Positions 43,101-51,993 of a stretch of 64,000 nt of DNA are shown one piece after another. Each line of letters opens with the position of its first letter. Position 1 is the stretch's first letter. The DNA is from CAVTWH01 sp963794685 (GTDB taxonomy: Bacteria; Actinomycetota; Actinomycetes; Mycobacteriales; Micromonosporaceae), in contig CAWCFK010000004.1 of the NCBI GenBank assembly GCA_963794685.1, positions 434,001 to 498,000 on the forward strand, written 5' to 3'. The translations under genes and the position numbers were made by a program. Below the pieces are notes generated by a model. The model did not search any database. It saw nothing but the letters and a program-made list of their open reading frames with translations, and had not been told where the DNA came from.

Positions 43101-46100
43101 GGACGTCCAGACCAGCTCCGAAGAGACCGTGCTGCCCGGGAAGGTCAGTGACACTTTTTCGCCGGCAGCCCCGGCGAACGAGGCGACGGCGTACTGGCCG
43201 GAGGTGGTGACGTTCATGGTGACCGCCGCGCCGCCCGGCACGGCCGTCGCGGTCGCGTCAGCTGGTACCGGGGTCAGCTTCACCGTCTGCGTGCCGACGG
43301 CCTCCGCCGTAGGGTCGAGCTCCAGGCGGTAGGTGCCCGTCTGCGGCAGCGCGAGGCGCGGCCACTTGAGGCTGGACGTCCAGAACGACGTCGACCGCAG
43401 CACGCTGCCGTCCGGCGCGCGCAGCAGCATCCCCTCGGACAGCGCGTTGGTCACGTCGACGGTGAGTAGGGAGTTCTGTGTACCGGCGAAGGTGATCGCC
43501 GCGTTCTGGCCGGGCGCCGTCGTGGTGATCGCGATCGGCGACCCGTCGGCCGCCCCGGCCACCTGGACGTCATCCATCACCGTGGAAAGCTGGATCTTCG
43601 CCGGCCCGCTGGCATTGCCGGTGGGGTTGAAGACCACCGCATACGCACCGGTGGCCGGCAGCTCGACGGTGTCTACCGCGCAGGTGGCGGAGGAGCAGGA
43701 GACGTAGCCCAGCTCGTCACCCGCCGCGTTCTCCACCGTGAGGACGGCCCGCGCGGTGAGGCCGGAGATCTTCGTGTAGACCCGCTGCCCGACCGTCCCC
43801 GTGAAGGTGATCCGGCCGGTCTGACCCGGCGTCGTGGTCGTGACCGTGACCGCCGGTCCGTCCACAGCGGCCGCGGAGGTCGCCTCCGGTGCCACGGCGG
43901 TCAGCTTCAGCGAGTACGCGCCGGTGTACTCCAGCTTGTTCGTCACGACGAAGCGGTAGGCGCCGGCCGGCAGCACCGGGGTCAGCACCGCGCTGCAGGT
44001 GCCGGTCGCCACGTCGTTGCCGATCGTGTCGACGATGCGCCAGCGCATGTAGTTCGGGCAGGACAGGATGTCCGCGTACACAGGACCGGCGACGGCCAGG
44101 GTGAAGTTGTACTCGTCCTGCGACGCCTTGGTCTCCAGGTTGCCCGCTCCCGCACCCGGCACCCCGTTGGCAACGGACACCGGCAGCGTCACGGGGAACA
44201 CCTGCGGGGCCGGTACGGCGAACGCCGAGATCTGGTAGGTGCCCGTTTGCCCCAGGGAGGTCGTGACGATCAGCCGGTACACACCCGCATTGCCCAGGGT
44301 GACCCGTTTGTCGACGCAGGTACCCGTTGCGGCGGTCACGCCCGTGGCGTTGACGACTTTCCACGAAATAGACGGCGTGCACGACCCGGCCACGTCCACG
44401 TAGACGTCGCCGGCCGCGGCCATCGTGAAGCGGTACTGGTCCTCGGACACCTTGGTCTCCAGGTTGCCCGCCCCCGCCGCCGGTACCCCGTTCGACACGG
44501 CGAACGGCAGGCTGACGTCGAACACCTGAGGCGCCACGACGTCCACGTGCAGGGCCACGTTGTCGACGCCGAACGCCTCGTTCGCCAGGCCGTCGACGCC
44601 GACCGCGGAGAGGATGACCTCCAGCTGGTCGTCCTCTCGGGTGAGGGGCACGTCGACGGCGTACACGGTGAAGGGCTGGCCGTCGTCGAGCGTCCCGGTG
44701 CGCTTCGGTGTCATGGTCGAGGGCGAGATCTGCTGGGACCATACCGTCGTGCGGTCGGCCTGCACGGTGAGCGTCTCGGCGGAGGAGTCCGCCGTCCAGT
44801 CGCCGATCGCCAGCAGGTCGAACTTCAGGTCCGCGGTGAGGTGCGCCGGGATGTTCTGCACGTAGAACCGGTAGGTGCTGCGGCCGGTGAACGGGCCGGC
44901 GAAGGTCGTCGCGGCCGAGTCACCGGTCAGCGTGGCCGGCGAGAAGTTGAGCGGCAGCGGGTTGGCTTCGTAGTCCACCGTGAGGTCGGACCCGTTGAGG
45001 GCGGCCCCGTTGGGGTCGATCGCCACGGTCTTGCGCTCGCCCGCCATCAACGCCAGGTCGGTGTTCTGCGTGAGGGCGATGTCGAGGACGCAGTCGTCGA
45101 ACTGCGGCCCGGCCGGTACGCCGTTTGCCAGGCACACGGAGGCGCCGAGGTCGCGCTCGGACGGCGTCAGGCTGTTGATGTTGATGATGGCCGGCGGGAA
45201 CGCCTTGTCGGTGAAGGTCGCCGTCGACTGGCCCGCGCCGTAGGTGAACAGCGACGTGGCGTCGGTGATCCGCCACGAGTCGGCGTAGGTGCCGTGGAGG
45301 GTGGCGGGCGAGGTGTGCGACGACAGCTGGGTGCCGTCGCGCAGTTTGAAGTCGTCGTCGGTCACGCCGTTGGCGTTGCCCACCAGCCCGGTGAGGTCGG
45401 ACGGCCGGTCGGACGGGTAGTACATGCTGATCATCGAGAGCTTGTCGCGCAGGGCGTAGACGAGCACCGGCCGCGTCTGCTCGCCCGGCCACACGACGTA
45501 GTACTCATTGCCGTTGCGCAGGACGGCCGCGTTATCGCCGAGCTGGATCATGTTGTTCGTCGGCAGGTCGGTCACCTCGCCGTCGATCAAGACGGTGCCG
45601 TCGTTACGAATCTCGACCCGATAACCGTTGTTGGACATGGCGACCCCGCCGACCGCCGACCACCTGCCGTTTACCGGCACGAAGCGCGCCTGCACGTTCA
45701 GGCCGTACTGCGGGGACTGCGCGAAGTTGAACTCGCCCGCCGCCCAGAGGTCGTAGTGCAGGCCGTCGACCGTCACCAGGTGCGGATCACCGTACGCGAG
45801 CGCGTCGGCGAGCTGGTCGAGAAATTGGGACCACCCATCGCTGACCTCGCAGAAGAAGTCGCAGGCCCAGTCGGGGGTCGGCGCCGGGCTCACCGGTACA
45901 GGGTCGGGATCGGGATTCGGCTGCGGCAGCGGCAGCGGGTCGGGCAACGGGATCGGGTAGGGCTTCGGGTGCGGGTTCTCCGGGTCCGGGCTGCCGTCCT
46001 GGCAGGTTGTCTTGCCGGTGTCTTCGACCTTCAGGATGCCCGCGAAGCCCGGCGTCGGGTCCATGTAGGCGAGGAACGCCTTGATCCGCGGTGCGCCCGT

Positions 46101-46709
46101 CTTGCACCAGCCGTTGTACATGTTGAACTCGTCGAGGTAGCCGTCGAGGACGGTGCCGATGCGTACGTCGGTGTAGCCCATGGCCCGCGCGGCGGTGATG
46201 TAGCGCTGCAGCTGGGCCGGCGCGTCGGCGTACGTTTCGTTCCAGTTCCCCTTGGCCTCGATGATCTGCAGCGGCGTCGTGCGTACTGGCTGCGTGCGGT
46301 CGTAGAAGAGGATGTCGGCGCGGTTGGCTTCGGACTGGATCCTCGGCTCCCACTGGACGTTCGGGTCGACGCCGACACCCGAGTTCATCTTCTCGTCCAG
46401 GTACGCGATGGCCCGCGCCTGTCCGATGTACTCATTGGAGCCTGAGCCGCACTCGGCGGGCCGGTAGATGTAGGTGGCCGCGCTCGGCCGGCCGTTGAGG
46501 CAGCCGGGTCCCGCCGTGATGCGGCCCCGGGTGTTCATCTCGTACCCGTTGATGCACTCGTTGCTCGGCGAAGTGCCGACGTAGCTGCTGTTGATCTCGC
46601 ACGGGTCGTTCGGCGCCGCCGACGCGGGCGCCGGGGCGATCACCGCCTGTCCGACGACGCAGATCGCGACGACCGCGACCGTCGTGATGAATGCCCGCAA
46701 ACGACGCAT
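40113..46709 (-). CDS. Giant exported protein: PD-(D/E)XK-like domain, VWD domain and 14 beta repeats
   Basis: A 2198-residue secreted protein. The signal peptide ends near residue 31 (ASA). Residues about 90-200 have the order of a PD-(D/E)XK nuclease fold: helix ARAIAYLDEKMN, strand ending RADILFYD (D near 131), strand LQIIEAKGNW (E and K near 150) and a helix. A Pro/Asp linker (about 242-283) leads to a von Willebrand D-type domain (about 304-460, GDPHLVTVDGLHYDLW). After a beta region come two approximately 107-residue repeats (from about 727 and 834, PQVFDVSLPFAVSNGVP) and then twelve approximately 100-residue repeats to the end. Each of the twelve carries a PGQ-like turn and LPxxGTYT, as in pre-peptidase C-terminal domains. 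No transmembrane or sortase anchor is seen at the C-terminus. Nuclease function is inferred from motifs only. The upstream region is AT-rich. Confidence 0.85.
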   Translation of the reverse strand: MRRLRAFITTVAVVAICVVGQAVIAPAPASAAPNDPCEINSSYVGTSPSNECINGYEMNTRGRITAGPGCLNGRPSAATYIYRPAECGSGSNEYIGQARAIAYLDEKMNSGVGVDPNVQWEPRIQSEANRADILFYDRTQPVRTTPLQIIEAKGNWNETYADAPAQLQRYITAARAMGYTDVRIGTVLDGYLDEFNMYNGWCKTGAPRIKAFLAYMDPTPGFAGILKVEDTGKTTCQDGSPDPENPHPKPYPIPLPDPLPLPQPNPDPDPVPVSPAPTPDWACDFFCEVSDGWSQFLDQLADALAYGDPHLVTVDGLHYDLWAAGEFNFAQSPQYGLNVQARFVPVNGRWSAVGGVAMSNNGYRVEIRNDGTVLIDGEVTDLPTNNMIQLGDNAAVLRNGNEYYVVWPGEQTRPVLVYALRDKLSMISMYYPSDRPSDLTGLVGNANGVTDDDFKLRDGTQLSSHTSPATLHGTYADSWRITDATSLFTYGAGQSTATFTDKAFPPAIININSLTPSERDLGASVCLANGVPAGPQFDDCVLDIALTQNTDLALMAGERKTVAIDPNGAALNGSDLTVDYEANPLPLNFSPATLTGDSAATTFAGPFTGRSTYRFYVQNIPAHLTADLKFDLLAIGDWTADSSAETLTVQADRTTVWSQQISPSTMTPKRTGTLDDGQPFTVYAVDVPLTREDDQLEVILSAVGVDGLANEAFGVDNVALHVDVVAPQVFDVSLPFAVSNGVPAAGAGNLETKVSEDQYRFTMAAAGDVYVDVAGSCTPSISWKVVNATGVTAATGTCVDKRVTLGNAGVYRLIVTTSLGQTGTYQISAFAVPAPQVFPVTLPVSVANGVPGAGAGNLETKASQDEYNFTLAVAGPVYADILSCPNYMRWRIVDTIGNDVATGTCSAVLTPVLPAGAYRFVVTNKLEYTGAYSLKLTAVAPEATSAAAVDGPAVTVTTTTPGQTGRITFTGTVGQRVYTKISGLTARAVLTVENAAGDELGYVSCSSATCAVDTVELPATGAYAVVFNPTGNASGPAKIQLSTVMDDVQVAGAADGSPIAITTTAPGQNAAITFAGTQNSLLTVDVTNALSEGMLLRAPDGSVLRSTSFWTSSLKWPRLALPQTGTYRLELDPTAEAVGTQTVKLTPVPADATATAVPGGAAVTMNVTTSGQYAVASFAGAAGEKVSLTFPGSTVSSELVWTSPGGTVLVDTYVYGGSFVAPVTLPAAGTYKVTFEPLSAAVGTIGLRVHDVPADATATATVGGAAASVTTTVPGQGGRITFSGTAGQRVAIAYPGTTNSSDLTLTSPVGAVVQDIRISSATFTDPFVLPDTGTYTIVFTQHDGGVGTYGVRLYAVGADATATAKPGGAAVSVALGTPGQNGAVAFVATAGQRLSVTFPGTTTTAKVSVRKPDGTLLVNPQSVTSTSGFVDTMTMPVAGTYTLVVDGEDANVGTVGVQIFIVPADVTAVATPGGSAVTENLSTPGANGTVTFTGTAGHRVSLTTPGTTMSVTLTVKNPDGTVLRPAENVTSASAFFEPVTLPATGTYTIVVDGYQARTGIAGIRLYDVPADPVVAATVSGPAVTATTTVPGQNAKVTFSTTAGKRIGLSVTANSFSSPTFTLRAPDGTQLYSRLDSSTWSMDPIVMPAAGAYTLTIDPTGTSTGAATVAVTEVAGDVTTALPLTGTAVTATTTLAGQNAAFTFTGTAGRRVSFRSSANTLGFSPVKLIAPDGSTVMSDSASSSGDFFNPVTLPATGPYSFVVDPSGTTVGSITMQAWDVSANVTTAAPLTGAQTTLTTTVPGQSAVFTVVGTAGHRMSAVLSTVSGYADVIISKPDGTTLKTASASASGTFVDPLALTVTGTYTITFTPRSGATGAVSVKAYDVPADLTGTLGLTGTALTKSVTVPGQAVVATFAGTTGHRVSMAFAGTTVGSANVSIKSPSGAVLKSMTVSSTGFIDPLTLTATGTYTVTLTPSSGATGTVSAQAYDVPADLTGAVALTGVAFTQSVTVPGQAAVASFVATSGQRVSMTFTGTTVSSTSVTLTSPSGVVLKSGTYSSTSYIDPIVLTEAGTYTVKLDPYGAYTGTEVLKAYAVPADQTVATTIGGAAKTVTISAPGQNAVVTFTATAGQTVSFTANSVTTGYTTYTLRKPDGTTLASTSTSSATATIPATTLPVAGTYTILVDPSGAGIGNMSVKVS

Positions 46710-47315
46710 GCGTTTTCAGCCTCTCCAGATACCCCGTACGCCTGTGTTCAGGCGCTCCACCCTCACCGGCGAGCGGGCCGACCAGCGAGCGGCCGATGAT
46801 GCCGGTCGCTCAGCAATCAAGCCATGGGATTTCCTTCGTATCCCATATAATTTGTGAGTCACACTAGATTAATTTTGATCTACATGCAATATGCTATGCG
46901 TAACATCTGGGGGGCACGGGCTTCACACGACGGTCGACCGCTGCGGTCATGGGGACAATGGAGGCGCGCGCAGCCAAGCGGTGCATTGCAGCGGGGTGCG
47001 GGCGTCCATGTTGGACAGTCGGTACTTGACCGGTTCGCCGGCGCCGGGCGGCCGTCAACCGGCACTCCGGCAAGCTGCCGTCGCCGCCTGGGGGATCTCC
47101 CGGTCAGCCGGCCGGCTGCGCAGCCGCAGGAAAGTCCGAGCGCATCGGCACGGTCGGGTTGCTGCCGTCTTGCGACTGCCGTGCCGCCAGGTCACCTGAC
47201 CATCCTGAGCACATGGCAAGTCTCGAATCTATCCGAGCGTGATGCCGGGTATCATGTCTTCCGCTTGCTGTAAAGTATGAGAACGGCAATATGCGGCTTC
47301 GAGCGGAGAAATTAT
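46710..47315. other. AT-rich promoter region between the giant gene and marR
   Basis: About 600 bp separate two divergent genes. The part nearest the giant gene (about 46825-46915) is strongly AT-rich (for example ATCCCATATAATTTGTGAG and TTAATTTTGATCTACATGCA) and should contain its promoter. The middle (46920-47220) has no recognisable gene. The marR-proximal end has GATGCCGGGTATC (47240-47252), a small imperfect palindrome, and a TAAAGT-like -10. Confidence 0.5.
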
Positions 47316-47807
47316 ATGGCTCCCGTAACATCTGAAGGTGTAGGCAACAAACGCCGCCAGCGGCAGTTGGCCACCGAGATCAAGGAGTCGCTGCGCGAGC
47401 TCAGCATCCAGCTGTCCCTGCTCAACCACCAGGTCGGCGCCCGGGCCGATCTCAAAGGTGTCGACCTCGACTGCCTCGATCTGATCAACCGGCACGGTCC
47501 GCTCAGTCCAACCGCCCTCGCCCGCCGCGCCGGCCTGCACCCCGCCACCATGACCGGCATCCTCGACAGACTGGAACGCGGCGGTTGGATCGCCCGCGAG
47601 CGCGACGCCGCCGACCGCCGGGCGGTCAATGTCAACGCCCTGCGCGACCGCAACGCGGAGCTGTTCGGCCTCTACTCGGGAATGAACAAATCGATGGACC
47701 AGGTCTGCGCCGACTACGGCGAGGCCGAGCTCTCGTTGCTCGCCGGATTCCTGCGCCGCACCATCACCGCCGGACAGACCGCCGCCGACAAGCTCGCCAG
47801 CGGCTGA
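47316..47807 (+). CDS. MarR-family transcriptional regulator
   Basis: A 163-residue winged-helix repressor. DNA-binding residues lie in PTALARRAGLHPATMTGILD followed by the wing RLERGGWIARERDAADRRAV, and dimerisation helices flank them. ATG 47316 is chosen for its GGAGAA site 5 bases upstream; the frame is also open from 47277. Its targets are unknown. It is divergent from the giant exported protein, about 600 bp away, and convergent with a lipoprotein gene. A palindrome close to its own start may be an autoregulatory site. Confidence 0.9.
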   Translation: MAPVTSEGVGNKRRQRQLATEIKESLRELSIQLSLLNHQVGARADLKGVDLDCLDLINRHGPLSPTALARRAGLHPATMTGILDRLERGGWIARERDAADRRAVNVNALRDRNAELFGLYSGMNKSMDQVCADYGEAELSLLAGFLRRTITAGQTAADKLASG

Positions 47808-47925
47808 AGCAGGACGGCGCGGCGTGTCGTCGCTGGTGAGCTGCGGGGCCACCAAGTCCGCACTGATTTGGCCGATGAGCGGACGTTCCAGCCGAATGTT
47901 GCACTCGCGGCAGGACTTTCCCAAC

Positions 47926-48417
47926 TTAGGAGCAGGTGCTGACGTCGAAGTCCTGATGCCCACGGCCGGACTGACATTTGAAGGTCCGCTCGCCCGAGGA
48001 GAACCGGTACGGGCCGTCTCGGCCGCCGGTGAACACGACGCGGTACCGCATGGCAGCGACCGAGTCGTCTCCAAGATTGGTGATGGTAGCGGTGACGACG
48101 GTCTTGTCGTGCTCGGTTCTCTGAAGCATGTAGATCTCGGGTCGGCCGTCGAACGGGCCGTTGAAGCCCAGCAGTTCCGCCGCGGCTGTGTCCGGTGCTC
48201 CCGCCCAGCTCGGGGACGACCGGTCGACCAGATCGTTGAAACCCGGCGCCGAAATCTTGCCGGTCGCCCGGTCGATCGTGAGCTTTCCCGACCACCGTTC
48301 GCCCGCAACCGGGCCGTTCGGGATCTTCCACGGTGTCGCGCCGGACTGCTGGATCGGGTCGCCGCAGCCGGCGACGAGGGCCAGCAGGATAACGATCAAT
48401 ATCCCGGCACGCCGCAT
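47926..48417 (-). CDS. Small lipoprotein of unknown function
   Basis: A 163-residue lipoprotein with the lipobox LVAGC (Cys18) after a short hydrophobic signal. The mature part is beta-rich (WKIPNGPVAGERWSGKLTI, EIYMLQRTEHDKTVVTATIT, MRYRVVFTGGRDGPYRFSSG) and ends with a cysteine pair (FKCQ, STCS) that could form a disulphide. I do not recognise the family. ATG 48417 starts directly at the basic n-region. It is convergent with marR. Confidence 0.75.
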   Translation of the reverse strand: MRRAGILIVILLALVAGCGDPIQQSGATPWKIPNGPVAGERWSGKLTIDRATGKISAPGFNDLVDRSSPSWAGAPDTAAAELLGFNGPFDGRPEIYMLQRTEHDKTVVTATITNLGDDSVAAMRYRVVFTGGRDGPYRFSSGERTFKCQSGRGHQDFDVSTCS

Positions 48418-49167
48418 TGCAAGAGCGTACCCAGCGGACGATTCTGAAGGGGGCTCCCCGCGTCCGGTCAAGCGATCGGGCCGCTCCGTCTGCCGCCGCG
48501 GACGGTACTTCGTGACTGAGCGCACCGAGGCTTTCGTCGATGCCCAGACGCGCTGCTCGCCCGGGTCAGGTATCCCATCTGCCGCGCGGCGTGCGGGACG
48601 CAGGGTTCGGCCGCACGGTTGCGCGCTCGTGCCGAGACACAAAGGGATTGGGTGCGGCGACTGCCGAGGGGCCAGCAGCCCTCAGGTGCGTGGCATCGGT
48701 GGGGCGTTCGGGACTGTTCCGAGGGCTATCGTGCACCTGGGTTGAGGGGTCGAGTCGTTTCCCAGGATCGGCTGGTTGGCCCCATATCCCGGATCCTGGT
48801 CGGGTGGCAGCCGCATTGCGTAGCCGCAAGACCGCGTTACCACGGCGTGGCCGCCAACGACGGGTGGATACAGACCGCATCGCCGCGTCAACCTACGTCG
48901 CCTGATCAACCTCGGCCTCCCCATCAACACCGCAGCCTGGGGCAATCAGGACACCATAAGGTGCCGACTGGCATGAATGTTTCACCGCCGCTGCCCTGAC
49001 CTGACCCGCCGGCCGGCTGGTGACCAGCGGGCTGCCCACGTTGGCGACTTTCCGGGTGGCAGTGCGGCGCGGTGACGCCTAACGTTCGGGGTTGACGGGC
49101 TCATCGGCCGACATCGATAGCTGCCGTACCCAGGGGCCTGCCCGGACGGGGAAGAAGGTGCGTGCAG
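48418..49167. other. Gap without a supported gene
   Basis: About 750 bp between the divergent lipoprotein and CBM2 genes. Open frames are short and arginine-rich. A stretch near 48850-48975 reads plausibly in one frame (VNLRRLINLGLPINTAAWGN) but has no start and matches nothing I know. I see no repeats or RNA structures. Confidence 0.4.
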
Positions 49168-50247
49168 ATGGGGATATCACGGTGGTTGACCGCCGGCGTG
49201 GCGGTGACGGCCGGCCTGGCGGCGGCATCTGCAATGGCTCCGGCGATAGCCGGCAGCTCGCCGGCCGCGGCCGCCCAAGTCGGGTGTACCGCCACGGCGC
49301 ACATCGACTCACAGTGGGGCAGCGGACCGTCCGGCGGTGAGATCGTCAGCTTCACGGTGGCCAACACCTCGGCCGGCGCCGCCACCCGCTGGACGGTGAC
49401 CTGGACGCTCGGCTCCGGCCAGTCGGTCAGCTCGGCGTGGAACGCCGCCGTCACCGTGTCGGGTACCACCGCCACCGCGGTAAACGCCCCGTACAACGGC
49501 ACCCTGGCAGCGGGCGCGTCCACCACGTTCGGCCTGCAGCTCGCCGGCACCGGACCGGTACCCACCCCGCTCTGCACCAACGACGCACCGGGGCCGGCCA
49601 GCAGCTCGCCGGCGCCGGGCGGGTCGGACGTGAACCTCGGCGTGGCCGACAGCCAGTCGTCGGTGACCCTGCGGATCGGGGAGACCCTCGGCGTGACCCT
49701 GACCTCCGCGTACAAGCCGCTGACCGTCAGCGGCGCGGCGCTGACCCAGCTGTCGACCAGCGGCGGGTACCCCACCGGCCAGCCGCTCGTGGCGCAGTTC
49801 CGCGCGGTGACCCCCGGTACCGTCACCGTCAGCACCGTGACCGACGACCCGTGCTTCCACACGTCCCCGCCGTGCGCGCGACCCGTCGCGCTCTGGACCG
49901 TGCAGGTCACCGTGCTCGGGACCTCGTCGCCCAGCGCGACCCCCAAGACGGTCACCGTCACGGAAGCCAACAACCGGGCCAGTATCGGCCTGCACGTCGG
50001 CGACATCCTCAGGGTGAACCTGGCTGCCATGTATTGGCCGCCCACACTGGGTACCAGCGGCGTTCTCCGCCTGCTCAACGTGACCGGCGGCTACCCGACC
50101 GGCCAGCAACTGCTGGCCCGCTACACCGCCGTCGCGCTGGGCCAGCTCGACATCTCCACGATCAGCGACGCGACCTGCCTGCACCAGGCAACGCCGTGCC
50201 CGTCACCGCAGCTGCCCTGGACCGTCCACATCACCGTCACCACCTGA
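49168..50247 (+). CDS. Secreted CBM2 protein with two chagasin-like inhibitor repeats
   Basis: A 359-residue exported protein (signal peptide to about residue 36). Residues about 40-135 match a family 2 cellulose-binding module: an N-terminal cysteine, TRWTVTWTLGSG, SSAWNAAVTVSG, NAPYNGTLAAGAS and a closing cysteine. After a Ser/Pro linker come two about 100-residue repeats (about 150-250 and 262-359). Each has LRIGETLGV or LHVGDILRV, then GGYPTGQ, a DDPC/DATC cysteine and a final WTV, resembling the I42 (chagasin) cysteine-protease inhibitor fold. ATG 49168, with GAAGAAGG 9 bases upstream, is preferred over GTG 49162. It may tether an inhibitor to plant-derived cellulose. Confidence 0.8.
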   Translation: MGISRWLTAGVAVTAGLAAASAMAPAIAGSSPAAAAQVGCTATAHIDSQWGSGPSGGEIVSFTVANTSAGAATRWTVTWTLGSGQSVSSAWNAAVTVSGTTATAVNAPYNGTLAAGASTTFGLQLAGTGPVPTPLCTNDAPGPASSSPAPGGSDVNLGVADSQSSVTLRIGETLGVTLTSAYKPLTVSGAALTQLSTSGGYPTGQPLVAQFRAVTPGTVTVSTVTDDPCFHTSPPCARPVALWTVQVTVLGTSSPSATPKTVTVTEANNRASIGLHVGDILRVNLAAMYWPPTLGTSGVLRLLNVTGGYPTGQQLLARYTAVALGQLDISTISDATCLHQATPCPSPQLPWTVHITVTT

Positions 50248-50468
50248 CCCGGGCCCGCCCTCGCACGTCCTTCCTCCGGTGTCGTACCGGCCAACCAGCT
50301 CGTCTTGCATGCCGCGGTGTCCGCCTTCTTGGCCTCTACCGTGGCCAGACTCGCGTCCCTACCGAGTCGGATTTTCCGACCCCGGCGACCCCGGTAAGTA
50401 GTAACGCTCGATGCACAGACGCACCTGCTTTTTCCGGCTCACGGCCTCGGCGGACCAATGCTGCTCCC

Positions 50469-50909
50469 TTATGGATCCAGCAGGAACCAGTAGTTGACCG
50501 TCGGCCCTTGCGCGGCCAGGCCGCCGCCCATCGAGTCGTACAGTGCCCGGGCGGGGGCGTTGGTCTCGCCCGTCGTCAAGAACATCCTGGTGGCGCCGAC
50601 CTGCGCGCCAGCTTCCATGAAAGCACGCAGAAGCGCCCGGCCGATTCCCCGCCGACGGTGATCCTCCGCCACTTCCAGTTGGTGGAGGTAGACCATCGAC
50701 GAGCAGTCCGGACGGATCAAGTGATAACCCCAGCACCATCCGAAAATGTCGTCACGGTCGGACGCGACAAAGGCAAGAGCATCAGGACGCCGGAGGTACG
50801 CCTGGCCACCGCCGGCCGTCCCTCTGAACGTGCACACAGCCCGCTCGAAGAGTCGAACGTCGGCCGCCAAGACTCGGCTGATCACGGCGCCATTCTGCCA
50901 GTCAGGCAT
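50469..50909 (-). CDS. GNAT acetyltransferase, AAC(3)-I-like
   Basis: A 146-residue GNAT enzyme with the acetyl-CoA loop HRRRGIGRALL (near residues 85-95) and the preceding strand YLHQLEVAED. The general plan (RVLAADVRLFERA start, GATRMFLTTGETNAPARALY C-terminal half) resembles aminoglycoside 3-N-acetyltransferases of the AAC(3)-I type and their housekeeping relatives. Whether it acts on antibiotics cannot be told. It is monocistronic. Confidence 0.8.
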   Translation of the reverse strand: MPDWQNGAVISRVLAADVRLFERAVCTFRGTAGGGQAYLRRPDALAFVASDRDDIFGWCWGYHLIRPDCSSMVYLHQLEVAEDHRRRGIGRALLRAFMEAGAQVGATRMFLTTGETNAPARALYDSMGGGLAAQGPTVNYWFLLDP

Positions 50910-51273
50910 CTACCCCGACACACTGATCTGCCGCGATCAGCTCTCCACGGAGCGTCACGGCCGCTCGACCGTGCGGCTCGCGCAACTCCCGAATTGAGTA
51001 CCCTCGTCAAGGGACACCTTGCCACGGGGATGCGCTATTCCCCGATGAGCCGCGCGATTGGATCCCAGGTCCGGAACTTTCTGTCGGGTTGGCCGCACTC
51101 GCGATGAGCGCGGCGGTTCCGCTGTTGTTGTACATCCGGGTCCTCGCGCCGCTGCGGCGTCGTCCGGCATCTCTAGCCGTCGATGCCGCCGGGAGCCGGT
51201 TCGTTGCCCCTGCCTCGCCGTACTACCAAGCCCGGAACGGTCGCGGATAGCCGCGCCTTCCTACGCTGGCGGC
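50910..51273. other. Gap with a possible small membrane-protein fragment
   Basis: No gene with a start is visible. One plus-strand frame, about 51030-51250, encodes a plausible membrane helix (LAALAMSAAVPLLLYIRVLA) followed by a short polar tail and a stop at about 51248. It lacks a start codon in context and may be a stump. Confidence 0.3.
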
Positions 51274-51993
51274 ATGCAGTTGACCGAGATGAGCACCACG
51301 GGATTCCGGACGTCCGTCACGCTGTTCCGCCGGCCAGTCGGTGGGCTGCGCTGGGTGATCATCCCGACGATCCACATGGGGCACGCCGACTACTACTGGG
51401 CGATCTGGCAACGACTGCGGTCCTGCCAGGCGGTCGTCGCCGAGATCTGGGACGGGCCCAGCTCGACCGGGATGACCTACGCCAACGCGATGCGGCTGGC
51501 TCGCCAGCGGGCCAGCCGTGACCTGGTAGCTCAGGACATCGACTACGGCGCGCTCGGTGTACCTGTCATCTTCCCCGACGAGCACCTGGCCCCGCACGCT
51601 GACCCGGATCGCCAGATGTCGCGTGCAGAGCGGCTCACCGCGACCGTGATGACGCCGATCCTCGCGCTGCACATGGCGTTGACCGGCGACGGCGACTGGT
51701 TGGGCAACGCCTCGCTCGAGATTCACGACCACACCGAGGTCCGGCGCACCCCCGCTGACATCGAACGGGACGAACTCCTGCTCGGCGTGGTGCGCGAGAT
51801 CGACGGCGAGTTCGCCGCCGAGGACATCGAGGTGGCCGTCGTGTTCGGGGCGCTGCACATGCCGACCGTCGTGCGGGAGTTGACCAGGCTCGGTCACCGG
51901 GTGATGCCCGGGACGCAATGGTTGACCGCAATCGACTACTACGAGCCGCCGTACATGCGCAAGCCACCGTTGGACGGGTGGATGGACTGGTAG
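51274..51993 (+). CDS. TraB/GumN-like protein
   Basis: A 239-residue protein. Its beginning (WVIIPTIHMGHADYYWAIWQ, CQAVVAEIWDG) and end (VVFGALHMPTVVRELTRLGH) match the TraB/PrgY/GumN fold, in which an HxG...E motif and a second GxxHxP motif form a putative metal-dependent active site. Here these are TIHMGH, AEIWDG and GALHMP. Family members have been linked to peptide pheromone inhibition and proteolysis, but none is well characterised in actinomycetes. ATG 51274 is used; upstream in-frame sequence has no family resemblance. Confidence 0.7.
   Translation: MQLTEMSTTGFRTSVTLFRRPVGGLRWVIIPTIHMGHADYYWAIWQRLRSCQAVVAEIWDGPSSTGMTYANAMRLARQRASRDLVAQDIDYGALGVPVIFPDEHLAPHADPDRQMSRAERLTATVMTPILALHMALTGDGDWLGNASLEIHDHTEVRRTPADIERDELLLGVVREIDGEFAAEDIEVAVVFGALHMPTVVRELTRLGHRVMPGTQWLTAIDYYEPPYMRKPPLDGWMDW

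Noticed and set aside
40113..43860. Regular repeats suggesting a CRISPR or satellite array
   Set aside because: Spacing is about 300 bp, divergence between copies is high and the frame is preserved throughout. These are protein domain repeats.
44247..46445. Open frame of 732 codons on the plus strand
   Set aside because: It is antisense to the giant gene, rich in arginine and glycine, and has no domain or start signal.
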